NCBI GenBank assembly: GCA_002281555.1 | Contig: NCGJ01000001.1 | Coordinates: 1-64,000 of the forward strand | Length of the DNA stretch: 64,000 bases | Reading direction: 5' to 3' | Source: Hydrogenophilales bacterium 28-61-23 | Lineage (GTDB): Bacteria > Pseudomonadota > Gammaproteobacteria > Burkholderiales > Thiobacillaceae | Shown: piece by piece, positions 43,882 to 50,865 of the stretch | Numbering within the stretch: position 1 is the stretch's first letter | How the letters are laid out: every line of letters starts with the position of its first letter | Made by a program: the position numbers and the translations under genes | The notes under the pieces: model-generated | What the model was told of the DNA's origin: nothing | Databases searched by the model: none | What the model saw: only the letters and a program-made list of their open reading frames with translations

Positions 43882-44851
43882 GGGAAGCCACCTCGGTGTT
43901 TGGATCGGACTGCGCCGGGCGCAGGCTGCCGAAGCCCAGCGCGTATTGCCGCGTGAATTCCGCGCCGAGAAAGAAAATCTGCGCCGAGTAATACACCCAG
44001 AGCAGCAACGCGATCAGCGACCCGGCCGCGCCGAAGCTCGATGCCACGCCGCTGTTGCCCAGATATAAACCAATCGCATATTTCCCCAGGCTGAACAGCG
44101 CCGCCGTGAAGAACGCGCCGATCCAGACATCGCGCCACGATAGCGGCGCCTCCGGCAGCGTTTTGTAGATCACCGCGAACAGGCCGGCGATGACGCCAAA
44201 CGAAACCAGAGAAGCGGCCGTCGCGAGCAGCTCGAAGGAACCGCCCCAGACCCAGTCCGCATAACGTTCGAGCATGGCCAGCGCGGCGCTGACAACCAGC
44301 GAGACGAGCAGCAGGAAAGTCAGCACCAGCACCAGTCCGAAGGACAGGAGGCGGGTTCTCAACAGCATGCCGAAAGCCGATTGATGCGGTTTGTCGATGC
44401 CCCACAATTCATCCAGGCTGCCCTTCAATTCGACGAAGACGCTGGTGGTGGCCAGCAGCAGTAAAACGCTGGCGACGAGCGTCGCCATCAGCCCGGAGGC
44501 GGGGTCGCGCGCGCCGGCCAGCAAGGCCTGGATCGCCAGCGCACCATTCGTTCCGACCAGTCCGCGCACCTGGGCGACGATCTCGCCCTGAGCCGCCTCG
44601 GCGCCGAAGAAATAGCCGGCGACCGCGATCGCTAGTACCAGGATGGGCGTCATGGAAAACAAGGTATAGAAGGCCAGCGCGGCGCCTTTGCTGTCGGCCC
44701 GATGATCGATCCAGGCCGTCAGCGATTGCATCAGGACGATCTTCAGACGCCTGAGCCAGTGTGTAGGTGCGAATGCGTTGGCACAGCGGCGCTGGATAGC
44801 GCGAATGAATTCGCACCCGTATCCACGCTGGCTGTCGATTTCACGCGGCAA
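43859..44851 (-). CDS. YihY/BrkB-type inner-membrane protein
   Basis: About six membrane helices and the family core KGAALAFYTLFSMTPILVLAIA, GSLDELWGI, and LIALLLWVYYSAQIFFLGAEF (in pieces: ALAFYTLFSMTP, LLLWVYYSAQIFFLGAEF) identify the YihY/BrkB family, once misnamed RNase BN. Function is unknown. The start is uncertain: GTG 44881, TTG 44851 (preceded by GGGAG) and ATG 44731 are all in frame; conserved residues LRRLKIVL before ATG 44731 favour an upstream start, so 44851 is given. It opens the operon with the AI-2E-family protein and glucan synthase. Confidence 0.85.
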   Translation of the reverse strand: MPREIDSQRGYGCEFIRAIQRRCANAFAPTHWLRRLKIVLMQSLTAWIDHRADSKGAALAFYTLFSMTPILVLAIAVAGYFFGAEAAQGEIVAQVRGLVGTNGALAIQALLAGARDPASGLMATLVASVLLLLATTSVFVELKGSLDELWGIDKPHQSAFGMLLRTRLLSFGLVLVLTFLLLVSLVVSAALAMLERYADWVWGGSFELLATAASLVSFGVIAGLFAVIYKTLPEAPLSWRDVWIGAFFTAALFSLGKYAIGLYLGNSGVASSFGAAGSLIALLLWVYYSAQIFFLGAEFTRQYALGFGSLRPAQSDPNTEVASHAGKRVD

Positions 44852-44868
44852 AACGCTCTCCCGACGGA

Positions 44869-44895
44869 CGCGGCCGGACACGATGTCCGGCCGCG
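44869..44895 (-). terminator. 12-bp hairpin downstream of the first BON gene
   Basis: CGCGGCCGGACA (44869-44880) and its exact complement (44884-44895) form a 12-bp stem with the three-base loop CGA, 20 bases beyond the stop of the BON gene. No T-run follows on the minus strand. Confidence 0.6.
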
Positions 44896-44914
44896 GTTTG
44901 ACATCAAAAAACGC

Positions 44915-45229
44915 TTACTTGAGGCGCATGTCGTTGGTGACGGCTTTCACGCCTTTGATGCCGCGCGCCAGCTCGATCGCCCTGTTTGCCGCATCCTGCG
45001 AGCTCACGAAGCCGCTCAGTTGAACCTCGCCCTTGAAGGTTTTGACATTGATCTCCGTGGCCTTGGTGGCGGGATCGTCGAGCAGGGCCGCTTTCAACTT
45101 GGTGGTGATCCAGCTGTCGTCAATGTACTCGCCAGCCCCCTGCTGCTGCGGCGTGGACGAACAACCCACTGCAGACACCAGCGTGGCGGCCAGAAAAACT
45201 GCGGAAAGATATTTGTTGAGTTGTTTCAT
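44915..45229 (-). CDS. BON-domain lipoprotein 1
   Basis: A 104-residue protein with a lipoprotein signal peptide ending VSAVG-C23 and one BON domain (about 35-104) with the IDDSWITTKLKAALLDD start, VQLSGFVSSQ strand turn and closing NDMRLK. BON domains bind phospholipid and are found in OsmY-type envelope stress proteins. It is the first of three near-identical paralogs in the window (next at 45358 and 60912). It follows BON2 on the same strand after 128 bases with a hairpin between, so read-through from the BON2 promoter is possible. Confidence 0.92.
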   Translation of the reverse strand: MKQLNKYLSAVFLAATLVSAVGCSSTPQQQGAGEYIDDSWITTKLKAALLDDPATKATEINVKTFKGEVQLSGFVSSQDAANRAIELARGIKGVKAVTNDMRLK

Positions 45230-45313
45230 GGTTGATTCTCCAGATGTGAGTAAAACGGAACTGCCCGGTATCGATTGGGCTGTGGGATTTCTGACGAATG
45301 ACCGACGCGACCG

Positions 45314-45336
45314 CTGCCGGACGCAAGGTCCGGCAG
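45314..45336 (-). terminator. Hairpin between BON2 and BON1
   Basis: CTGCCGGAC (45314-45322) pairs with GTCCGGCAG (45328-45336), loop five bases, 21 bases after the BON2 stop. Without a T-run it may act as a partial terminator or an mRNA-stabilising element between the two genes. Confidence 0.5.
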
Positions 45337-45357
45337 GAATTCGCTATCGGCCGTGCC

Positions 45358-45672
45358 TCACTTGAGTCGCATGTCGTTCTTGACGGATTTCACGCCCTCG
45401 GTGCCGCTTGCCACCCCGACCGCCCTGTTCGCCGCCTCTTGCGAGCTCACGAAACCGCTCAGTTGAACCACGCCCTTGAAGGTCTCAACCTTGATCTCGG
45501 CGACCTTCAGCATCGGATCGTCAAGGATGGCCGCCTTCACCTTGGCGGTGATGACGGTGTCGTCGATGTACTGGCCGGTGCCTTCCTTCTGCGGGGTGGA
45601 CGAGCAACCTGCCGCGGATATCAGCGAGGCGGCCAGGAAGACTGCGGAAAGGTACTTGTTGAGGTTTTTCAT
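45358..45672 (-). CDS. BON-domain lipoprotein 2
   Basis: A 104-residue paralog of the neighbouring BON lipoprotein, with the lipobox ISAAG-C23 and the same BON core (VQLSGFVSSQ, NDMRLK). The ATG at 45672 has GGAG nine bases upstream; the open frame continues to 46128 but that part is the promoter region. The conserved promoter motif at 45739-45780 drives it. The first 21 transcribed-region bases (45744 down to 45724) are nearly identical to those of BON3 at 61297-61277, so their regulation was duplicated with the gene. Confidence 0.92.
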   Translation of the reverse strand: MKNLNKYLSAVFLAASLISAAGCSSTPQKEGTGQYIDDTVITAKVKAAILDDPMLKVAEIKVETFKGVVQLSGFVSSQEAANRAVGVASGTEGVKSVKNDMRLK

Positions 45673-45738
45673 GTTGGGTTCTCCAGATGAGGGTGAAAGG
45701 ACTTCTCTATTTCGCGCGCCGTGCGAAACCTGAATGGC

Positions 45739-45780
45739 AGCGTAGATGCCAAGGCTGGTGCTGTCGGTACGCTGTCGCAC
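45739..45780 (-). promoter_or_regulatory. Stress-motif promoter of BON2
   Basis: On the minus strand: GTGCG-ACAG-CGTAC (45780-45767), then CGAC, 22 bases in all to the hexamer TACGCT (45744-45739), with C before it. The palindrome centre is 41.5 bases before the inferred start. The remainder of 45673-46110 holds a divergent copy toward the PEP-CTERM gene and nothing else. Confidence 0.65.
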
Positions 45781-45953
45781 ATAGCGCGGAGGAATCACGC
45801 GACACGACCCAATGGCCAATACCCAATGGCCAAGACAGCGCAAGCGGGGAGGGGGAGGCGAACGCAAGGGCTTGTTGCACGCTAATGCGACCTGGTACGG
45901 ACGCTCGCAGCGGTCGGCATGGACAGTCGTCGCAAGCGAGCGTCGGCGCTTAT

Positions 45954-45995
45954 GTGCGTCTCCGCACAGACACCGCCACATCGGCACCATAGGAT
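45954..45995 (+). promoter_or_regulatory. Stress-motif promoter of the PEP-CTERM gene
   Basis: GTGCG-TCTC-CGCAC (45954-45967, arms perfectly complementary), AGAC, then TAGGAT at 45990-45995 after exactly 22 bases. TAGGAT matches four of six -10 consensus positions. It faces the gene starting at 46111. Confidence 0.65.
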
Positions 45996-46005
45996 CGGCG
46001 CGTCG

Positions 46006-46037
46006 GAGACTGTCCGATGTCGAGACTGTCCGATGTC
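46006..46037 (+). repeat. 16-bp perfect tandem duplication in the leader of the PEP-CTERM gene
   Basis: GAGACTGTCCGATGTC occurs twice without interruption (46006-46021 and 46022-46037). It lies just after the inferred transcription start and 73 bases before the ATG, so it would be in the untranslated leader. Confidence 0.85.
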
Positions 46038-46110
46038 TTATCCCTTCGTTTTCATGCGGTATCGATTCATCCGGTTTGATCGTTACCAACAACCGTTCAG
46101 GAGTACTGAG

Positions 46111-47022
46111 ATGGCAATGCCAAAACAATTATCGATACTGTCATTGGCCATGATCGGCGCGCTTTGCGGCGTCGTTCCAGCGTGGGCTACGCCATTGCTG
46201 GGTTCGGATCTGGCCAGCTTTACGGTGCTGGGCGCCGAGACGGTGACCAATGTCCCCACCAGCACCATCAACGGAAATGTCGGTGTCTGGCCAGGTAGCG
46301 CACTCCCGGGCTTTGCCTCCGTTTCAGGCACCGCGACAGCGGACGGGCAGGTGACCGGAGGACTGGTTCACTCAAACACCGCGCTCGCGCTGTCGGCTCA
46401 GGCTCAACTCACCACAGCAAGAAACAATCTTGATTCTCTGGGGACAGGTACCACCCTGACACTTGCCGACATGGTTGGACTCATCCTCGCGCCGGGCGTC
46501 TATACCGTTCATGCGGGAACAACCAATTTATCGGGCGCGCTCACGCTCGACGGTCAGGGCAACGCCAACGCAGTCTGGGTATTCCAGATGGATTCGGATC
46601 TGATCACCTCGCCCAACTCGGTCGTGAACGTGATCAATACCGGCGCCGGCGCCGGCGTGTATTGGAATGTCCGCAGCTCCGCGACCATCGGTACAGATAC
46701 TGAATTCATGGGCAACATCCTCGCGCTCACCAGCATCACCCTGAAAACCGAGGCAACAAATCTTTGCGGCAGAGCCTTGGCGGATACGGGTGCGGTGACC
46801 TTGGAAATGAACACGCTCTCCGGCATTTGCGCGGGTGATCTGTTTGGCGCCAATGGCTTGAGCGGCGGTCTGGATGTCACCGCCCAGGGAGTTGCCTTCC
46901 TTCCGTCCACACCCATTGGCGGCGGGAGCGTACCCGAACCCGCCACAATGGCGCTGCTGGGACTCGGATTCGTGGGCCTTGGACTGTCTCGGCGTTGGCG
47001 CGCGGCCGAGATAAACAGCTAA
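46111..47022 (+). CDS. PEP-CTERM protein with DUF3494 (ice-binding-like) domain
   Basis: The 303-residue product has a signal peptide (cleavage near PAWA-TP, residue 26), a DUF3494 beta-solenoid domain (about 28-255; ASFTVLGAETVTNVPTSTING in part, GDLGVWP-like GNVGVWPGSALPGF, and VWVFQMDSDLIT), and a C-terminal PEP-CTERM sorting signal: VPEPATMALLGLGFVGLGL followed by Arg-Arg. DUF3494 is the fold of microbial ice-binding and antifreeze proteins and of some adhesins. PEP-CTERM proteins are processed by exosortase and tied to exopolysaccharide matrix. AGGAG precedes the ATG. The exosortase is outside the window. Confidence 0.9.
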   Translation: MAMPKQLSILSLAMIGALCGVVPAWATPLLGSDLASFTVLGAETVTNVPTSTINGNVGVWPGSALPGFASVSGTATADGQVTGGLVHSNTALALSAQAQLTTARNNLDSLGTGTTLTLADMVGLILAPGVYTVHAGTTNLSGALTLDGQGNANAVWVFQMDSDLITSPNSVVNVINTGAGAGVYWNVRSSATIGTDTEFMGNILALTSITLKTEATNLCGRALADTGAVTLEMNTLSGICAGDLFGANGLSGGLDVTAQGVAFLPSTPIGGGSVPEPATMALLGLGFVGLGLSRRWRAAEINS

Positions 47023-47035
47023 GCGATGGAGCGAG

Positions 47036-47064
47036 CCGACCGCGTCGTGACGCGGTCGGTTTGT
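47036..47064 (+). terminator. Terminator of the PEP-CTERM gene
   Basis: CCGACCGCGTC (47036-47046) and GACGCGGTCGG (47049-47059) make an 11-bp perfect stem followed by TTTGT, 13 bases after the stop codon. Confidence 0.8.
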
Positions 47065-47096
47065 ACGGCGGGTTTTACTCAAGCTCCACACAGCCG

Positions 47097-49574
47097 TCAG
47101 CGTGGCGCTTCGTCATCACTGGCGGCCAGCAAGTGCCCGAAGTCCTCGGCTGACAAGGGATAGCTGAACAGAAAACCTTGTACTTCGTCGCATTGCCGGG
47201 CCTGGAGAAACTCGAGCTGCGCCTGGGTTTCCACACCCTCGGCAATGACCTGCTGGTTGAGGTTTTTCCCCATGCCGATCACCGCGCTGACGATGGTCGC
47301 GCCATCCGGATTGGTGGCGATGTCGCGCACGAACGATTGGTCGATCTTCAGCGTGTCGATCGGGAATCGCTGCAGATAACTCAGGCTCGAATAGCCGGTG
47401 CCGAAGTCGTCGATGGCTAGTCGCACGCCCATGGACTTGAGTGTTTCCAGCACTGTCGCCGAGGACTCGGCCGCGTGCATGAGGATGCCTTCGGTCAACT
47501 CCAGTTCGAGATAGCGCGGCGCCAGGCCAGTCTCTTTCAGGATCAGGGCAAGATTTTCCAGAAAATCCTTGTGCCTTAACTCCACGGCGGAAATGTTGAC
47601 CGCCACGCGCACGGCGGCTTGGCCGGCATCGAGCCAGGCTTGAACTTGCCGGCAGGCCTCGCGCAGCACCCAGCGGCCGATCGGCACGATCAGGCCGCAT
47701 TCTTCCGCTATCGACACGAACTGCCCCGGATAGACGAGGCCGAGTTCCGGATCCTGCCAGCGGATCAGCGCCTCGGCGCCGGTCATCGCGCCGGTGGCGA
47801 GATCGATCTGCGGCTGGTAGTGCAGGACAAACTCGCACTGTCTGAGGGCGCGGCGCAGACTGCTTTCGACCTCCATCCGATGCACCGCGCTGGTGTTCAT
47901 GTCGGGCCGGAAAAACTGGAAGCTGTTGCGGCCGCTGGCCTTGGCGTGAAACATCGCGGTGTCCGCGTTCTGCATCAAGGCGTCGACGTTGTTGCCGTCA
48001 TCCGGATAGATGCTGATGCCGATGCTCAGCGTGATATGGATTTCATGCCCGTCGATCAGGTGCGGCAAGGCGAACGCGGCGAGCAACTTTTCCGCCACGT
48101 GGGTCGCGTCTTTAATCTGCTCGATTTCGGCCAGCAGGATCACGAATTCGTCGCCGCCCTGACGGCATACCGTGTCCGTGGCGCGCACCCCCGCTACCAG
48201 ACGATCGGCGACCGACTGCAGCAACGAATCGCCGATCGCATGCCCGAGCGAGTCGTTGATGTTCTTGAAATGATCCAGATCCAGGAACAGCAGCGCGACT
48301 TGTTTGCGGTGCCGGTTGGCCAACCCGAACGCCTGGTAGAGCCGCTCGGTCAGCAGTATGCGATTGGGCAAACCGGTGAGAAAGTCGTGATGCGCCTGAT
48401 GCGCCATGCGCAACGACATGGCTCGCGATGCGCTGACGTCGTGGAACACCAGCACCGCGCCGACCACCGTGCCTTCCCGGTTGTGTATCGGCGCGGCGGA
48501 ATCCTCGATCGCCGATTCGAAGCCGTCGCGGCGGATCAGCACGCAATCCGCGGCCAGCCCAACGGTCTTGTCCTCCTTGATGGCGCGCTGCGCCGGATTC
48601 GCCGCGACTTCACGGTTGGTGCCGTCGATGATCCTGAATACCTCGGCCAGTGGTTGACCGAACGCGGCTTCACGCGACCATCCGGTCATCGCCTCCGCCA
48701 CCAGATTCAGATAAGTGACCTTGCCCTGGAGGTCGGTGGTCAGCACGGCGTCGCCGATGGAGTTGAGGGTGACCTGGGCGCGCTCCTTTTCCTCGAACAA
48801 CGCCTCTTCCGCCGCTTTGCGCTCGCCGATGTCTTCCAGCGTTATCACGCGCGCGTTCGGTTCGAATCCCTCGCGCAGGGCGGCGCTGTTGAGGCGCGTC
48901 CAGACCACGCTCTTGTCCTCTTGCAGGAAGCGGAACTCGGTCTGGAATGGCTCCTGTCCCCGCATGGCGGCGCGCCACTCGAGCAGAACCCGTTCGCGAT
49001 CCTCCGGGTGGATCGCCATGCTCCAGTTGGTGCCCAGCGCCTGGTCGAAGCTCAGCCCCGAGATTTTTTGATAGGCCGCGTTGGTATAGACGCAATCGCC
49101 CTGCGCGTCGGAGACGAAGATGCCCAGCGGCGAGGCATCGCTTATCGCGCGGAAGCGCGCCTCGCTGCCTCGCAATGCGATGCGCGCAGCCTGACGCTCG
49201 ATGACATAAGCCACGGCGCGCGGCCACCAGTGAGCGTCGATATGGGTTTTGGAAAAATAGTCATGCGCGCCGCGTTGCACAGCCTGGCGCGCAATATCCT
49301 CATCGCTCGCGCCGCTCAGAACCAGAATCAGGGCATTCGGCGCGACTTTGAAGACCTGATCGTAGGCATCGAGGCCCTGGCCGTCGGGCAAGCTCAGATC
49401 GAGCAGGATCACCTCGACCGCCGCGCGGTCCAGCTGTTCGAGCGCGGCGGAGAGTTGTGTCACCCATTCGACATGGAACGAACGCTCGCCCGCGCCAGCC
49501 AGCGCGGCCTGGATCAGATTGGCATCGGCGGCATCGCCCTCGACGAGCAGAACGGTAGTCGGGATATCGCTCAT
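47097..49574 (-). CDS. Response regulator with PAS, GGDEF and EAL domains
   Basis: An 825-residue cyclic-di-GMP protein: receiver domain at about 1-125 (LLLDLSLPDGQGLDAYD with the phosphoacceptor Asp), two PAS domains at about 140-260 and 265-385, a GGDEF domain with an intact R-Q-GGDEF motif, and an EAL domain starting GAEALIRWQDPELG with intact metal ligands (DDFGTGYSSL, later AEGVET). Both synthase and phosphodiesterase sites look complete, so net activity cannot be predicted. ATG 49574 starts MSDIPTTVLLVEGD; the longer frame adds low-complexity sequence. No kinase is adjacent. It converges with the PEP-CTERM gene, hinting at biofilm-matrix control. Confidence 0.93.
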   Translation of the reverse strand: MSDIPTTVLLVEGDAADANLIQAALAGAGERSFHVEWVTQLSAALEQLDRAAVEVILLDLSLPDGQGLDAYDQVFKVAPNALILVLSGASDEDIARQAVQRGAHDYFSKTHIDAHWWPRAVAYVIERQAARIALRGSEARFRAISDASPLGIFVSDAQGDCVYTNAAYQKISGLSFDQALGTNWSMAIHPEDRERVLLEWRAAMRGQEPFQTEFRFLQEDKSVVWTRLNSAALREGFEPNARVITLEDIGERKAAEEALFEEKERAQVTLNSIGDAVLTTDLQGKVTYLNLVAEAMTGWSREAAFGQPLAEVFRIIDGTNREVAANPAQRAIKEDKTVGLAADCVLIRRDGFESAIEDSAAPIHNREGTVVGAVLVFHDVSASRAMSLRMAHQAHHDFLTGLPNRILLTERLYQAFGLANRHRKQVALLFLDLDHFKNINDSLGHAIGDSLLQSVADRLVAGVRATDTVCRQGGDEFVILLAEIEQIKDATHVAEKLLAAFALPHLIDGHEIHITLSIGISIYPDDGNNVDALMQNADTAMFHAKASGRNSFQFFRPDMNTSAVHRMEVESSLRRALRQCEFVLHYQPQIDLATGAMTGAEALIRWQDPELGLVYPGQFVSIAEECGLIVPIGRWVLREACRQVQAWLDAGQAAVRVAVNISAVELRHKDFLENLALILKETGLAPRYLELELTEGILMHAAESSATVLETLKSMGVRLAIDDFGTGYSSLSYLQRFPIDTLKIDQSFVRDIATNPDGATIVSAVIGMGKNLNQQVIAEGVETQAQLEFLQARQCDEVQGFLFSYPLSAEDFGHLLAASDDEAPR

Positions 49575-49611
49575 GGCAACGGTACTCGCGGGATGAGGAT
49601 GAAGTAAGCGC

Positions 49612-49827
49612 CTATTCCCGCTGGAGATCCGGTTGCACGCGCAGATTGCCTTCCCAATCGCAGCCGAGCGAACCGCAGCGGTAGCGGTAGACCGGCATGA
49701 AGAAGTTGATGTACATGTCGAAGGTTCGCCGCTGGACGCGGTACACCGAACCGTTGCAGCAGGGGCAGATGCCGCCGAAAGCGACATGCGGTACAAGCGG
49801 CGGGACTAAATGGCTAAGACTCGTCAT
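49612..49827 (-). CDS. Small zinc-ribbon-like protein
   Basis: A 71-residue product with CPCC near residue 22 and CGSLGC near 52, a pair of cysteine knuckles that could hold zinc, with aromatic-rich sequence between (YINFFMPVYRYRC). I do not recognise a named family; proteins of this style are often phage or plasmid transcription-associated (Ogr/Delta-like) zinc fingers. The ATG at 49827 is inferred from the start of conserved-looking sequence. It lies between the GGDEF-EAL gene and csbD on the same strand. Confidence 0.55.
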   Translation of the reverse strand: MTSLSHLVPPLVPHVAFGGICPCCNGSVYRVQRRTFDMYINFFMPVYRYRCGSLGCDWEGNLRVQPDLQRE

Positions 49828-49918
49828 GAATGCGGTTCTTTCAGGAAAGGTCGGCCCCGATACTTTGCGCGGCGATGTGCCGCGCGCAGATCCGGGCCGG
49901 TAAAAACGGTCTGGACGG

Positions 49919-50122
49919 TCAGTCCTTGTTACGCGCTTCAAACTCCTTGATCTGCTTCTCGGCTTCGTCTTTAGTGATGCCGTAGCTCTCCTGGATCTTG
50001 CCGACCAGCTCGTCGCGCTTGCCGGCAATCACATCGAGGTGATCGTCGGTCAGCTTGCCCCACTGCGCTTGAACCTTGCCTCTGAATTGTTTCCAGTTGC
50101 CTTTGACGATATCCCAGTTCAT
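49919..50122 (-). CDS. CsbD-family general stress protein
   Basis: The 67-residue protein MNWDIVKGNWKQFRG... with VQAQWGKLTDDHLDVIAGKR matches the CsbD family (E. coli YjbJ), small helical, highly abundant stationary-phase and osmotic-stress proteins, often RpoS-dependent in proteobacteria. Their biochemical role is unknown. AAGGAG lies seven bases before the ATG. A hairpin GCGCGGC/GCCGCGC at 49867-49885 may end the transcript. The stress motif lies 142 bases upstream. Confidence 0.93.
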   Translation of the reverse strand: MNWDIVKGNWKQFRGKVQAQWGKLTDDHLDVIAGKRDELVGKIQESYGITKDEAEKQIKEFEARNKD

Positions 50123-50239
50123 TTGAATCTCCTTTGTTCGGAATTCGACCGGCGGAATTACCCGTCGAGCATTCTTCGTCGCTGCTTAATTCACGCCCAC
50201 TCGCGGCGCGGTTCGTTGTTGAACGTCGAATACACGGCC

Positions 50240-50281
50240 AGATTGGTGGAAACGCCGGGCGCGGTCTGTGCGTTGGGGCAC
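50240..50281 (-). promoter_or_regulatory. Stress-motif promoter of csbD
   Basis: On the minus strand GTGCC-CCAA-CGCAC (50281-50268), AGACC, then CAATCT at 50245-50240 after 22 bases. One arm position departs from the others. The rest of the 304-base gap between csbD and the gene at 50427 shows nothing further. Confidence 0.5.
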
Positions 50282-50426
50282 ACAGCCGAGCATTTTCTCG
50301 AAGGCATGGATACCGGCATGTCACCCGGACGCGTGGCACTGGGCATGCTCTGTTCGCCAGCGAACAGTGAACCGGAGAGATTCATGGCAAGTTGGCGTCC
50401 TATCCGATATCCGGAAGGAGTGGATC

Positions 50427-50822
50427 ATGTCCATACGCTTTATTGCCGGTCTGGCGGCCGTGCTCGTGCTTGCTTTTTCCGGTTCCTCGCTGGCCCAGGA
50501 GCCGGCCAGTCTGCGCGAGTTAAAACAACTCCAGGTCTTGCTGGCGGTGATCAACTCGGAACTCAAGTCCGATCTCGACCAGATCCTGGTGTTGCAGGAG
50601 GCGATCAAGGCGAATGCGCGGCCGCTGCTGGAGGCGCAGGGACGCACACCCGACCCGGTTTCGTTCGATGCCGTGGCCGCGTCGCAGCGATTGGCGATCC
50701 AGCGCGAAACGGCGCTCAACGCCCGGCTCGACGCGCTGCTGGCGCGCAGCGCGGCGCTCGACGCTAAAAAGCTGCCGATCCTGGATCGGATGCGGGAAAT
50801 CGGCCTTGCTCCACAGCGTTGA
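50427..50822 (+). CDS. Secreted helical protein of unknown function
   Basis: A 131-residue product with a signal peptide (MSIRFIAGLAAVLVLAFSGS, cleavage after SLA near residue 23) and a mature part that is almost entirely alpha-helical and leucine/alanine-rich, suggesting a periplasmic coiled-coil protein. I do not recognise a family. GGAAGGAG precedes the ATG at 50427 by seven bases, which fixes the start; the frame is open further upstream. The AsmA-like gene follows after 43 bases. Confidence 0.7.
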   Translation: MSIRFIAGLAAVLVLAFSGSSLAQEPASLRELKQLQVLLAVINSELKSDLDQILVLQEAIKANARPLLEAQGRTPDPVSFDAVAASQRLAIQRETALNARLDALLARSAALDAKKLPILDRMREIGLAPQR

Positions 50823-50865
50823 CCGCTCACCTGTGGCGAACGCCTCTTCCCGTTCCCGGACAACC

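Noticed and set aside
45955-46110. Sigma-54 promoter of the PrsK/PrsR type for the PEP-CTERM gene
   Set aside because: No TGGCAC-N5-TTGC element could be found between 45900 and 46110.
47619-49607. A 662-codon plus-strand frame
   Set aside because: Antisense to the GGDEF-EAL gene, whose motifs are complete.
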